A stretch of 51,582 nt of DNA from Rhizobium mesoamericanum STM3625 (GTDB taxonomy: Bacteria > Pseudomonadota > Alphaproteobacteria > Rhizobiales > Rhizobiaceae), in contig NZ_HF536778.1 of NCBI RefSeq assembly GCF_000312665.1, forward strand, positions 491,749 through 543,330, written 5' to 3'. The position numbers and the translations under genes were made by a program. Within the stretch, counting starts at the first letter, position 1. Each line of letters opens with the position of its first letter. Shown here in pieces: positions 1 to 8,646 of the stretch. The notes under the pieces are model-generated. The model searched no databases. It had not been told where the DNA came from and saw only the letters and a program-made list of their open reading frames with translations.

Positions 1-1
1 A

Positions 2-601
2 AAAAATCAGCGATTGATTGACAGATCAGCGCTGCCCGATTTAGCCGCGCGCGCTGAGCAGGCCTCAGTCATGGCCGATACTCTAGTTGCAGCCGGCTAT
101 CTGCAAATCGGGCTCGACCATTTCGCCTTGCCGCATGATGAGCTTGCACTAGCGCACAGAACAGGTCGTCTGCGGCGCAATTCGCTTGGGTACTCCGCCG
201 AAACGCGCCAAACTGTGATTGGCTTCGGCGCGTCGGCCATCGGTCGTTGCCGCGAGGGTTACGTTCAAAACGAACTCACACAAAGCTTTTATAACCGACC
301 CATTGCGTCCGGCCACCTAGCGACGTCAAGAGGCTATCGTCTAACCATCGAAGATCGCGTACGGGCCGCAATCATCGAGCAACTCATGTGCTACTTAGAG
401 GCAGACGTACCAGCAATCTGTACGGCTCACGGATTTGATCCGATCCATTTGCGTAGTTCAGCTAAGCAGTTGGACATTCTGGCGGAGGACGGGATAGTTG
501 ATGTCGACGATGGTTTAATCCGTGTGCGGCAGGAATGTCGCTTTGCGCTTCGCGGTGTCGCTGCCGCATTCGATGCTTTTCTTGGCCGCCCGTCCCTCTA
601 G
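2..601 (+). CDS. hemN: Oxygen-independent coproporphyrinogen III oxidase, C-terminal part (cut by window edge)
   Basis: The frame is open to the left edge, so only about the last 199 residues are here and the true start lies outside; the TTG at 14 is not a start. The piece matches the C-terminal third of HemN: GLDHFALPHDELA (E. coli has GMDHFARPDDELA), GYSAET, GFGASAIG and YVQNE follow in family order, ending in the C-terminal HemN domain. The radical-SAM CxxxCxxC half is not in view. HemN makes protoporphyrinogen precursors without oxygen, which suits microaerobic or symbiotic heme synthesis; in rhizobia such copies are commonly FixK-controlled, but the promoter is out of view. Nothing in the visible part looks damaged. 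Confidence 0.9.
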   Translation, partial: KNQRLIDRSALPDLAARAEQASVMADTLVAAGYLQIGLDHFALPHDELALAHRTGRLRRNSLGYSAETRQTVIGFGASAIGRCREGYVQNELTQSFYNRPIASGHLATSRGYRLTIEDRVRAAIIEQLMCYLEADVPAICTAHGFDPIHLRSSAKQLDILAEDGIVDVDDGLIRVRQECRFALRGVAAAFDAFLGRPSL

Positions 602-614
602 AGTGTGGCTCCAA

Positions 615-1103
615 TTAGCGGTTCTCCTCGTGTGCGTCACCTGCTGGCATAGGTGTCGAGCAATGCCTCGCAGGCCATTCATTCTTCAGCCTCGGCTCTA
701 AGAGCTGCGCCATAAAGTCGAGTTTACAGAGCAGCCTTGGAGGTTCTTCAGATCGACGTCATTATCCTCAAGCTCGGCGTAGGTGAAGTGGTCCGCTGCC
801 CGTTCGTAGTGATCTCCGCATCGAAATCCCCGCACTTGTCGATGAACTTCCGACAGGCCTCGTCTCGGTCAGCCTGGAATCTGGCGATGACTTTCTCTTC
901 CTGGAGCCGATCGACCGCGACCGTTTCCAAGATCACGGATTCTCCATCTCGGAGACGCCAATTCTCGATCATCTTCAGACCGCGGACGTGGTCGTCGGTC
1001 TTGGGGAGCAGGCAAACCCCGTTCTGCAGATACCTGCGACCCGCTTTGCACCGGGTTCGGGCGGGACTTTGTAGGTCAGCAGCAGCCAGGATGACGTAGC
1101 CAT
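615..1103 (-). pseudogene. chrB: chrB-like chromate resistance protein, broken by several indels
   Basis: Pieces in different frames line up in family order. An ATG at 1103 starts MATSSWLLLTYKVPPEP; after a small deletion the frame changes to RRYLQNGVCLLPKTDD (about 1050-1000) and VILETVAVDR...EEKVIARFQADRDEA; near 800 it changes again to HFTYAELEDNDVDLK; further pieces (KLDF, then CEALLDTY) reach about 615. This is the ChrB N-terminal-domain family associated with chromate resistance regulation. With at least three frame changes the gene cannot make the full protein. No chrA transporter is nearby; the next intact gene is a TSUP permease. Confidence 0.8.
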
Positions 1104-1150
1104 AGCTGCATTCCAATGTTACGGCTTTCACAAAACAGTGTGCGGGAGCT

Positions 1151-1297
1151 TTAAATTCCCCCGCGATGAAGATGGTACTGCTCACCTGCCATCTTCTTCG
1201 CCTGGGGCTGCTGCGCATGCATCCAATCAGCCGCTTGCTGCGCCTTGCTCGCGGCGGTGAAGATGGCCCTGGGGTCGTTCTTCAGGACCTTGAGTAA
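1151..1297 (-). pseudogene. ArdC-type antirestriction protein, 3' remnant
   Basis: The minus strand reads LKVLKNDPRAIFTAASKAQ and then QAADWMHAQQPQ before stopping at 1153-1151. This is the typical C-terminal end of plasmid ArdC/DUF1738 zincin-like antirestriction proteins (family knowledge from memory). Upstream of about 1297 the frame is lost and no further ArdC sequence can be read, so only about 48 codons remain. It lies just upstream of broken chrB, and 1298-1450 holds nothing recognisable. The remnant supports a plasmid origin of this stretch. Confidence 0.65.
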
Positions 1298-1450
1298 TCA
1301 GCACCAGCGCAAGGAGGACGGCGACAAGCCGTTGCGCGGACGCGCCGGGCGTCGCGCGCTCCGACCACGCCGGTATGGAGCCCAGCGCGGCAGGCCAGGC
1401 CTGCGCTCTCGTTCTTTGTGCGGGTTGGGATCAGCTACAGAGTTGCGCAG

Positions 1451-2254
1451 CTAGTGCCGCCACACCTTCACCGCAGAGATCAGAAGAATGATTGCCAAGG
1501 CCGGAAGCAATATCGCATTCGGAACAATGCCGAGCAGTAGACCGCCGATAAATGTGCCAACGATCGATCCTGCCGCCATCACCAGCATGAACGTCTTGTT
1601 CCGGCCGATCACCGAGAAGCTCTGATCCCGGCTGTATCGCGTGAAGCTCACCAGCATAGTCGGCAGACTGACGGCGAGTGAGAGACTACCGGCGAGTTTG
1701 ACTTCCGCCCCAAACAGAAGGACAAGCGTTGGGATCAGCAGTTCACCTCCGGCGACGCCGAGCAATGCCGCGACGATGCCGATCATGAAGCCTGCAATCA
1801 CCCCTGCGACAAGTTGGACCGCTCCCGTTAACAATGGCTGGCCCGCTGTCGCGGCGTGCCCGAGGACCAGGACAATCGCGATGGCCACGAGTATGATCGC
1901 AATGACCTTGTAAAGGGTCTCTGATCGAAGCCTCGTCGCCCAGCCCGCCCCGAACCAAGCGCCGATCAGGCTGCCCGCGAGAAGATTGACTACGATCGGC
2001 CAATTGTCGGCGATAACACTAAATGGCACGGTTCCAGCGCGAAAGGGCAGCGCGGTCGCGACGACGACGAGGCTCATGGCCTTGTTGAGAATGACCGCCT
2101 CAAGGGCCGCGAAATTGAAGAATCCAATCAGGATCGGAAGTCGAAACTCGGCGCCACCAAGGCCGACGAGGCCGCCGAGAGCGCCAATAATGGCCCCTCC
2201 ACCGAAAGCAGCAGCAACATGACGGGACAAGGATGAATTGGCGGTGTCAGACAT
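1451..2254 (-). CDS. TSUP (TauE/SafE) family membrane permease
   Basis: 267 residues, mostly hydrophobic, with about eight predicted membrane spans. The family's internal duplication is visible: a glycine-rich first-helix motif near the start (GALGGLVGLGGAEFRLPIL) recurs midway as GIVAALLGVAGGELLIPTL. TSUP proteins export or import sulfite, sulfoacetate or similar sulfur or organic anions; the substrate cannot be read here. The start at 2254 (MSDTANSS) was chosen over an in-frame codon 29 residues upstream because the extra residues are basic and not family-like. It appears intact among broken neighbours. Confidence 0.85.
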   Translation of the reverse strand: MSDTANSSLSRHVAAAFGGGAIIGALGGLVGLGGAEFRLPILIGFFNFAALEAVILNKAMSLVVVATALPFRAGTVPFSVIADNWPIVVNLLAGSLIGAWFGAGWATRLRSETLYKVIAIILVAIAIVLVLGHAATAGQPLLTGAVQLVAGVIAGFMIGIVAALLGVAGGELLIPTLVLLFGAEVKLAGSLSLAVSLPTMLVSFTRYSRDQSFSVIGRNKTFMLVMAAGSIVGTFIGGLLLGIVPNAILLPALAIILLISAVKVWRH

Positions 2255-2491
2255 GGACGTTATGTATGCACAGATATTACGACGGTGGATAGTGGATATA
2301 GGGTGGAAGCGCCGCGAGTAACTATGCCGCTGTCGATGCACCGCCGATGTTGTTTAGGATCCTCGAATGCTCTCTTGAGTTCCTGGTGCAGAACTGCACG
2401 CCTGCGACGGCCGCTTCTCCTTCAACAGATTCTTGGCCTCGTCTGCAGCACGAGCCCATGCTGCCCGCTGCCTGGCGGGAATCTCAACACC

Positions 2492-2788
2492 TCAATCGCC
2501 TTTTGACCCCTGCCACGCCGGCACCGGTGGTCGGAGGCCGATCAGCGCGGCGATGCGCTGGCAACCCTCGTGAAACCCGACGCGTTCCAGACGCGACATC
2601 AGGGAAAACACGTGGCCTTTTTCGTCCCCGAGCGGGTCGAACCGGCCGCGCCCGTCATGCGTAGCAATGATGATCTCACTTCCGCGGCGATACTTCATCG
2701 CCCGCCTGGTGCTTTCTCTGACGTCAATTGCAAATCTCGGTTCCATGTCGCGTAGCATGTCCGATGTATCACAATGTCGGACATGCAA
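2492..2788 (-). pseudogene. DUF3991/TOPRIM plasmid protein, N-terminal fragment
   Basis: A 98-residue frame with a strong match to the zinc-ribbon-like N-terminal part of DUF3991 and TOPRIM proteins of rhizobial plasmids: AIDVRESTRRAMKYRRG, EIIIATHDGRG, FDPLGDEKGHVFSL and GFHEGCQRIAALIG follow in order. Complete members continue for several hundred residues into the TOPRIM domain, which is absent; the frame ends right after the N-terminal domain. The first residues also differ from the family, so both ends look damaged. These proteins are mobilome-associated DNA-processing factors of unknown detailed function. Confidence 0.65.
2758..2773 (+). promoter_or_regulatory. Candidate NifA upstream activator sequence
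   Basis: TGT-N10-ACA (TGTCCGATGTATCACA), the classical NifA binding pattern. It sits inside a longer dyad with arms GCATGTCCGA and TCGGACATGC. A sigma-54 type -24/-12 element begins 65 bp downstream, normal spacing for NifA activation. The same TGTCCGAT core occurs before nifS at 31591. Confidence 0.6.
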
Positions 2789-2806
2789 GACGGCGGGTTA
2801 GATCGA

Positions 2807-2820
2807 TTGCGCTGTATCAA
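2807..2820 (+). promoter_or_regulatory. Possible FixK/FNR-type box
   Basis: TTGC-N6-TCAA fits the relaxed FixK2-type consensus TTG(A/C)-N6-(T/G)CAA. It lies between the NifA-like site and the sigma-54 element upstream of the cytochrome c peroxidase remnant, a gene class often under FNR/FixK control. The pattern is short and could be chance. Confidence 0.3.
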
Positions 2821-2838
2821 AAAAGAGAGTTTTGTTTT

Positions 2839-2853
2839 TGGCAGGCATTTTGC
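2839..2853 (+). promoter_or_regulatory. Sigma-54 -24/-12 promoter
   Basis: TGGCAG-N5-TTGC, with the essential GG and GC at the right spacing and one mismatch (G for C) to TGGCAC-N5-TTGC. With the NifA-like site upstream this is a plausible NifA-dependent promoter reading rightwards from about 2865. No convincing gene lies between 2865 and 3340; a short frame there has no recognisable domain. The first real gene downstream is the broken cytochrome c peroxidase. Confidence 0.6.
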
Positions 2854-3340
2854 GCGGAGCCATTTGCAGGTGCGCAAGAGCAACGATAATGTGCGGAGAA
2901 TGTCGAAATGTCAGAAAATTGCTTTCCGCCGCCGGGGCCTGCATCCGATCTTTCTCCAGTAGGACGATCCCGATGCAGACGAATTAAGAGGTCGTACAGG
3001 AATAGTCGAGCGAAGGCTGCACAGGGGCTTGCCGCGGTTCCCTCGCGCGGACGCCCAACTCTACATTCGTTCCAACCCGGCGAGATCCTCGATGTCCATA
3101 AAGGCGCTGTCACGGCAACTGCGGGAGGGGCTGATGATTCATGATGAAATGGATTCACTGGCGCAGGAAATCCGCGTCCCATATTAGCTCAGAGCCGGCT
3201 GGGCCTGGCCTATTCCGCTATCAGCGACAAAGAACCGCAATTCTTCGCAGGGAAGGAAGGCGGCCTGCAGGCAAGCCGCCTGGCCGACTTCTCCATCAGC
3301 ATCGGCGGCCGGTAAGGCCCGAGGACTTGCGAACCTCGTT

Positions 3341-4450
3341 GTGATCGAAGCTCTCGATGTGCTCGGTTTGCGGCCCATCAAAATCCTGTTCACTACGATG
3401 GCTGCCGCCTTGATGGCGACCACCGCCTTTACTGCGGATCCGATCCCCGCAGACCTCAGAGCAATGGCGCTGGCTACCTTCAAGGCGTTGCCATCCACCA
3501 CGCCGGCAGTCGTCAACAACCCGATCACACCGGAGAAAATCGTCCTAGGCAAGGCACTGTTCTTCGATCCACGCGTCTCGGCGTCAGGCGTTTTCTCATG
3601 CAACTCGTGCCACAACCTGGCCACTGGGGGCGACGACAATCTTGAAACCTCGATCGGCCATGGTTGGCAGAAGGGACCGCGCAACGCGCCGACGGCACTG
3701 AACGCTGTCTTCAATATCGCGCAGTTCTGGGACGGTCGCGCCGAAGACCTGAAGGCTCAGGCCAAGGGGCCGGTCCAAGCCAGTGTCGAAATGGCCAACA
3801 CACCGGGTCAAGTCATTGCCACGCTCAAATCGATGCCGCAATATGTCGAGTGGTTTAGTGCAGCTTTCGCGGGTGACGCCGATCCCGTCACCTTCGACAA
3901 CTTCGCCAAGGCAATCGAAGCCTTTGAGGCGACACTTGTCACGCCGGCTCCATTCGATGCCTTTCTCAATGGCGATGACGCCGCAATGACTTCCGAACAG
4001 AAACAGGGCCTGACGCTTTTCATGGAAAAAGGCTGCTAGTCCTGCCATGCCGGTACCAACGTTGGTGGGAATGGCTATCACCGTTTTGGCATTGTTGAAA
4101 AGCCCAGCGTCGGCGTCCTGCCGGAAAAAGACAAGGGCCGTTTTGCCGTCACCAATACATCCGACGATTTATATGTTTTCCGCGCAGCTCCGCTGCGCAA
4201 CGTAGCACTCACGGCACCTTACTTTCATTCGGGTAAGGTTTGGGATCTCAAACAGGCCGTCGCCATCATGGGGACCACCCAGCTCGGCGAAGCATTGAAG
4301 GAAGAAGAAGTCGACCTGATCGTTGCCTTCCTTAATTCGCTGACCGGAAAGGTACCAGAGGTCGCCTATCCCCTTTTGCCCGCCGAGACGGGGGGAACAC
4401 CCCGCCCTGTGTGGATAAAGGAGGGGAGTAGGGGCTCTATCGGACGATAG
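3341..4450 (+). pseudogene. Di-heme cytochrome c peroxidase (CcpA/MauG type) interrupted by an amber codon
   Basis: One frame runs from 3341 to 4450 with a single TAG at 4037-4039. The first half has a hydrophobic export signal (ILFTTMAAALMATTAFTA), the first heme site CNSCH, and the family stretch RNAPTALNAVFN. The stop falls inside the second heme site, C-stop-SCH, and the frame continues with GRFAVTNTS, FRAAPLRNVALTAPYFHSG and LNSLTGKVPEV as in intact enzymes. A CAG-to-TAG change would explain it. The family reduces periplasmic hydrogen peroxide using electrons from cytochrome c. Truncated at the stop, the protein would carry one heme only. The last about 14 residues are unlike the family and run into dgt. 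The start is uncertain: GTG 3341, or TTG 3371. Confidence 0.85.
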
Positions 4451-5706
4451 GATCTAGGACTGAGCTATCAGACGTGCCGTAGAGGCGGCCGTACATTCCT
4501 ACGACCTCCTTCTCGGTCAGGCTAGCTACACAGTCAGCCGTAAATCTCGCTACGTTTTCCTCTGCTATCTCCCAAAGATAGCGAAGCTTCACGGGGAGAA
4601 ATGTCGGATAAGTGCCCTTCGATTCTGAGTATATTGCCTCATATAGAGATCGCAGAATGTTCTTTTGACCGTGCTGCTGGGCGATTAGTGGCGGGCTTTT
4701 AATGATGAACTCTCTGAAGATCTGCTTTAATAGGATGACCGTCGTCTGCTCGTCTTCACCAATCCTGACTTCTTCCGGCGACACCACCTCCGCAGCTTTG
4801 ATAAAACGGCCAATTAGTGTGGAAGTGAGATTTCTGAGCTGTAGGCGCTGATCCTTGCTACCTACGTAACGCTCGTAAAGAAGACTGTCGTAAAACTGGT
4901 TAAAGAACTCGAAGAGCCGGTAGAGAGTCGGACAATAGCTGCTCCGCATTAGGCGGCGCGTTATGCCATTTTTCGGCGGCGGCGTCGACAATTTGGTCGT
5001 GCGCTCCGAAGACCTCAATCCAAGGTATGGCCCCGCAGCGATGGAAATCCTCTAGGTCGTGCACTGAGTAGGCGATATCATCCGCCCAATCCATGAGCGC
5101 CGCCTCGACTGTCCTCTTGTCGCCACCATGGAATTTACGGACGAAAACAAAGGCCTCTGCATCAACCTTGTAGGCAGACCACTTAAAGGTTTTGTTCTTG
5201 TCCTTGCGATCACGCAGCCAGGGATATTTTAGTGTGGCTGCGAGCGTAGCTCTCGTTAAATTAAGGCCATTATGTTCTGGAAATCTGAGCGCGAGGGTGG
5301 TGAGAATTCGAAAGGTCTGGGCGTTGCCTTCGAAACCGTCCTGATCGTCACCGGAGACTAGCTGATCCAGCAACGATTCACCCACGTGGCCGAATGGCGG
5401 ATGCCCCAAGTCGTGCGCGAGGCAAGCAGCTTCCACCACCTCTGCGTCGATCACGCTAGCGAATTTTGGATACTCATCGATGCAGCGTTGAGCTAGGCGT
5501 CGCCCAACTTGTGCAACCTTCAGGGTGTGCTGCTGCCTGTTGTGAAAAACTTCCTGCTCGCCGGCGCGCACCACTTGCGTAATTCCGGCGAGACGGTGAA
5601 AGGCGGTAGAGTAAAGTATTCGGTCGCGATCTCTTTCGAAGTCATTCCGTTGGTCGGTTTTGGTAGCTTCGTAAAAACGCTTCGAACGATCGTTAGCTGT
5701 CCACAT
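4437..5706 (-). pseudogene. dgt: dGTPase-like HD-domain deoxynucleotide triphosphohydrolase, frameshifted
   Basis: The 5' part (ATG 5706) shows the HD-domain signature: QQHTLKVAQVGRRLA, ACLAHDLGHPPFGHVGE and DWADDIAYSVHDLEDF supply the metal ligands H, HD and D. Near 4933 the frame must shift by one base (in TCTCTACC) to continue with LYRLFEFFNQFYDSLLYERY and TSTLIGRFI down to the stop at 4439-4437. Joined, the protein would be about 420 residues, typical for the family, which hydrolyses dGTP to deoxyguanosine and triphosphate; some members deplete dNTPs during phage infection. Without the repair the protein stops after LPALRVL. It lies 2 bp after a winged-helix gene and is probably co-transcribed with it. 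The 3' end overlaps the convergent peroxidase frame. Confidence 0.8.
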
Positions 5707-5708
5707 GC

Positions 5709-5906
5709 TTAGGCGGCTTCGGACACCCGACCCAAGGTAAGCCGCATCCGGCTGTCGATTTCGATATAGCCTTTGTCCAGCGCAGATTGAACAGCGCGCT
5801 GCAAAGTCCGCTTGTCCTGGTGAACGGCCTTCGCCAGCTCGGATGGACGTATCGTGCCTCCGGCCGCTCTAATGGCCCTTACGACTTGATCGATATCGTT
5901 CGACAT
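5709..5906 (-). CDS. Small winged-helix DNA-binding protein
   Basis: 65 residues: IDQVVRAIRAAGGTIRPSELAKAV is a helix-turn-helix start, followed by a recognition-helix-like segment (QDKRTLQRAVQSALDKGYI) and a short beta wing (IEIDSRMRLTLG). It covers almost one whole winged-helix domain and nothing else. It ends 2 bp before the dGTPase start, so the two genes form an operon. A dyad-rich region lies just upstream. An autoregulatory role is inferred from that arrangement; no specific family name can be given. Confidence 0.65.
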   Translation of the reverse strand: MSNDIDQVVRAIRAAGGTIRPSELAKAVHQDKRTLQRAVQSALDKGYIEIDSRMRLTLGRVSEAA

Positions 5907-5941
5907 TCCAGTGACCCCTTAAAAAGAGTTGCGAACCAAGC

Positions 5942-5979
5942 CTAAAACAAACTGTTTTAGAATTGGTAAGTTCCCAATT
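5942..5979 (-). promoter_or_regulatory. Two adjacent dyads upstream of the winged-helix/dgt operon
   Basis: CTAAAACA-aac-TGTTTTAG (5942-5960) is a perfect 8-bp dyad, followed directly by AATTGG-N7-CCAATT (5961-5979). Both lie 36-73 bp upstream of the start codon at 5906, a natural operator position for a small DNA-binding protein encoded first in the operon. Confidence 0.4.
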
Positions 5980-6677
5980 TTGTTCTGCTTCCCTTGGCCC
6001 AAGCTGTTTTGCCCTCAGCTCGTTACAAAATGGATACCACTAGGCTACCTGCCGGACAAGCCAATGGAACAGAAATCACACTACACCAAATGTGGTGCCG
6101 CGATAGATCAAATGAATGGCCCATGTTGTCGCAGCGGCAACATTTTTTGCCCCACAAAAAACAGCGCCTGCTTCGGTTGAGTGAAATTCATCAACGAAAT
6201 CAATGTTAATTTCTGTCGGTGGTGCCCCATGCCGGTGTCGTACCAGGGAAGCACGAGGCCCGCGCCTTTTCCCTTCTTTGGACAGATGCCACCCTCAGCG
6301 TCGACTTCTAAGATCGCTATCGGCCAAAAAGTACTGGGCTGAAGTGTCGATCCTGTATTTTACCCCGTGCATTAAAATCGGGGCCAGGCTCTCTACCCAA
6401 GGGCAGAGCTCCATCTTCTTGGTAAACCAGCGTACGCGTTTGTCGCCTCGGACAGGTCGCTGATGCCCACCAGCCGATCGACCGGACGCACCTGGTCCAA
6501 AAATCGCTTTCGCTCGGCTATCATTGCTGCTTTCTTATCTGTTTGTCTCAAAAACGCAGTCAATCTTCAATCACGTGAAATAAATGGCAGTGGGTTAAGA
6601 CAAGTTACGCAAAGCATCGGCGGATCATAACAAATGGACCTCCGACTTTCCAGCAGTGACCAATGGGGATTTGAAGT
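5980..6677. other. About 700 bp without a supported gene
   Basis: Only short frames with unlikely composition occur on both strands. A 43-residue minus-strand frame starting at 6524 has no recognisable domain. No repeat, RNA gene or insertion-sequence end was recognised. It may be remnant DNA between the dgt operon and the toxin-antitoxin pair. Confidence 0.4.
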
Positions 6678-7067
6678 TCACCACAAACGTTTAACGGCGG
6701 GGAGCGTGTCAAACACCTCGTCCGCTGAAATCAACGCCGTCCCAAAATCCAACGCACTGGCTGCCAAAAGACGGTCGAACGGGTCGCGATGTTCCCACGC
6801 AAGAGTCGCCACTTTCAAACAAATCTCCGGCGCCAGTGCGGCAACTCTGCCGCCTTGTTCTACCAGCAAGCTCGGCAAATGGTTGATGAATGGCTCCATC
6901 TCCGGCCACTTGCCGATACGAACCTTCTGTCCGATCTCGAAGAAGCTTATCGGACTGACGAAAACGCTGTCGGCGTCCGTAATTAGCGCGGTTGCTTTGG
7001 CAGATAAACGCGAATCGCCGGTCAGCGTCCATGCCCATGTGTGAGTGTCGAGCAATACAGCCGTCAC
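6678..7067 (-). CDS. PIN-domain ribonuclease toxin (VapC-like)
   Basis: 129 residues from the GTG at 7067, which overlaps the antitoxin stop (GTGA). A more upstream TTG at 7082 is possible but would extend the overlap. PIN features: VLLDTHTWAW (first acidic residue), VSPISFFEIGQKVRIG (acidic residue in the second helix), EHRDPFDRLLAASAL (third acidic cluster) and LISADEVFD near the end. Such toxins cleave specific RNAs when the antitoxin is lost and serve in plasmid maintenance or stress control. The DTHTWAW/RDPFDRLL type usually pairs with Phd-like antitoxins, as here. Confidence 0.88.
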   Translation of the reverse strand: MTAVLLDTHTWAWTLTGDSRLSAKATALITDADSVFVSPISFFEIGQKVRIGKWPEMEPFINHLPSLLVEQGGRVAALAPEICLKVATLAWEHRDPFDRLLAASALDFGTALISADEVFDTLPAVKRLW

Positions 7068-7297
7068 TCTGCCCCTTCCCAAAGCGCCAATTCATCCTCA
7101 CTCATAGGCTCGAAGAAATCTGGTCCATCTCCTGTGACCTTGTCTTTCAGTAGCCCGATGGTGAACCTGTTTTGCGTGATGGCAACGATCCGGGCAACAG
7201 GAGTCTTACCCTTGGCGATGACAACTTCTTCGCCAGCCTTCGCCGCCTCAATAAGTTTGGACAGGTTCGTCTTGGCGTTATGGATTGTAACCTGCAT
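7064..7297 (-). CDS. Phd/YefM-family antitoxin
   Basis: 77 residues: MQVTIHNAKTNLSKLIEAA is the Phd DNA-binding fold, followed by GEEVVIAKGKTPVARIV, the standard Phd core. The C-terminal half (FEPMSEDELALWEGAE) is the variable toxin-binding tail. The first gene of the pair, it overlaps the toxin by 4 bp, the usual translational coupling. Such antitoxins repress their own promoter; the AT-richer stretch just upstream (7300-7350) probably holds it, but I see no clear operator. Confidence 0.9.
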   Translation of the reverse strand: MQVTIHNAKTNLSKLIEAAKAGEEVVIAKGKTPVARIVAITQNRFTIGLLKDKVTGDGPDFFEPMSEDELALWEGAE

Positions 7298-8570
7298 GGA
7301 AACCTCGGTTAGCTAAGTTAGACTGCTTTTTCATCTAAAATCCAGTCTCACTGGCATAGTCCCTACATACGCATGGTTCATCCGCTGTCGTATTGTTCGC
7401 ATTGATTCGGCCTCTGTCCAGATCACCGGGATCGGTCATAGCTTATGAAGACACGATCCGTTGGCAACAACGATTGGCAATTTTGGTTATCGCGGGGGCC
7501 CAGTACGCAGCAGCTTACGACAGGAATCTAACCCTGCCGATCTCATACCACCGGCCACTAGTTGAGACTAGGTGGTCAAACCTTCGATTTCCATGAGGCG
7601 GTGGTGATCGTTGCGGTTGGCGGCGCGGTAAGGGACGGCCGTGCGGGAACTGAATCTCACGTTGCGATGGTCCCCGTAGGTTCAGCTTTTCCAAGAGCAC
7701 TAAAACATCGGCTTGATATCGAGGCGTAAGCAAACCTGTCCGGGCATCAGTTCGCCATCGGAAGCCGTTCTGTGGCTTCCCAATTGGCGTTTCGTTCACC
7801 GCAATGGCCCACGACAGTACCCTCGCCGCCGCGGCAGGGTGCTTGCAATGCTGTCCGACCGCACTCGCAACCTGCCTATGTGAGTTCTTCAGCGTTATGC
7901 TTGATCGCGATTCTGTTCGGGAACGACGCCGCAATTTTCTCACGAGTCATGGCAGCTACGCGAAGAGGCGCCCATGGAAAAACTATCGGTGCGTTATCAA
8001 CGATGCAAATGAGAGTGAAGTACGAACCAGGTCGAACGGCATCGTGTCGCGGACCCGACAAACCGAAGTGGTCGCTGCGACGAGCGTCTTCTTAGGAAAG
8101 CGGGCAGGGGAAATCAACCAACGATGGCGGCGCGGCCCGCGGCGCAGGTTCCATGTGGGCGTTGTGGTTACAGCTTCTATTCCGCCACGGTTTGTTGGAA
8201 CGCGAAGGAGCTGATGGAACGTGTTTGCCATGGGTATGGCAGAATAGACAGCTCGAGTCCGTGAGGGGGAGGCGGACGTCATGGTGTTGGCTGATTTCGC
8301 AAACCTCCCTCATGCACTCCGCCTGCAGGCCATGTGGGGAACCGATGCGCTTCACTGTACGCACCGTGGCGCGGGCGAGGGTACTTCGCCGCGCGGTGAT
8401 GGGTGGGTTGATGCAACAGGCCATAGCGAACGGCCAAATATCATTGGCAAATGCTTTGAGATCAAAGACGTTTGAGGAGCATGGCGCCTGGCGTCGGTTT
8501 CGTTCCGACGCTCTAAGGCGGCGCAGGCGCTTGAACGGCATTTGGCAGCCAAGGAGTCCTCGCTGGTGGA
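7298..8570. other. About 1.27 kb without a supported gene
   Basis: Overlapping frames on both strands are arginine- or serine-rich and match no family I recognise. A minus-strand stretch near 7670-7580 reads RFSSRTAVPYRAANRNDHH and then RLMEIEGLTT, which looks protein-like and may be the tail of a lost gene, but I cannot name it. No repeats or IS ends recognised. Confidence 0.4.
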
Positions 8571-8610
8571 AAAACAAAAAAGAGCGCGATCTGGAAAACC
8601 AGACCGCGCT
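8571..8610 (-). terminator. Intrinsic terminator of dctA
   Basis: On the minus strand GCGCGGTCTGG, a TTTT loop and CCAGATCGCGC form an 11-bp stem with one mismatch, followed by CTTTTTTG. It starts about 37 bp after the dctA stop and fits an intrinsic terminator for a single-gene transcript. Confidence 0.85.
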
Positions 8611-8646
8611 AATCCGCACTGGTGTGCGGCAGTTGCCCTGGAGGCA

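Noticed and set aside
6396..6524. 43-residue minus-strand frame
   Set aside because: Protein-like in part but too short and without any family.
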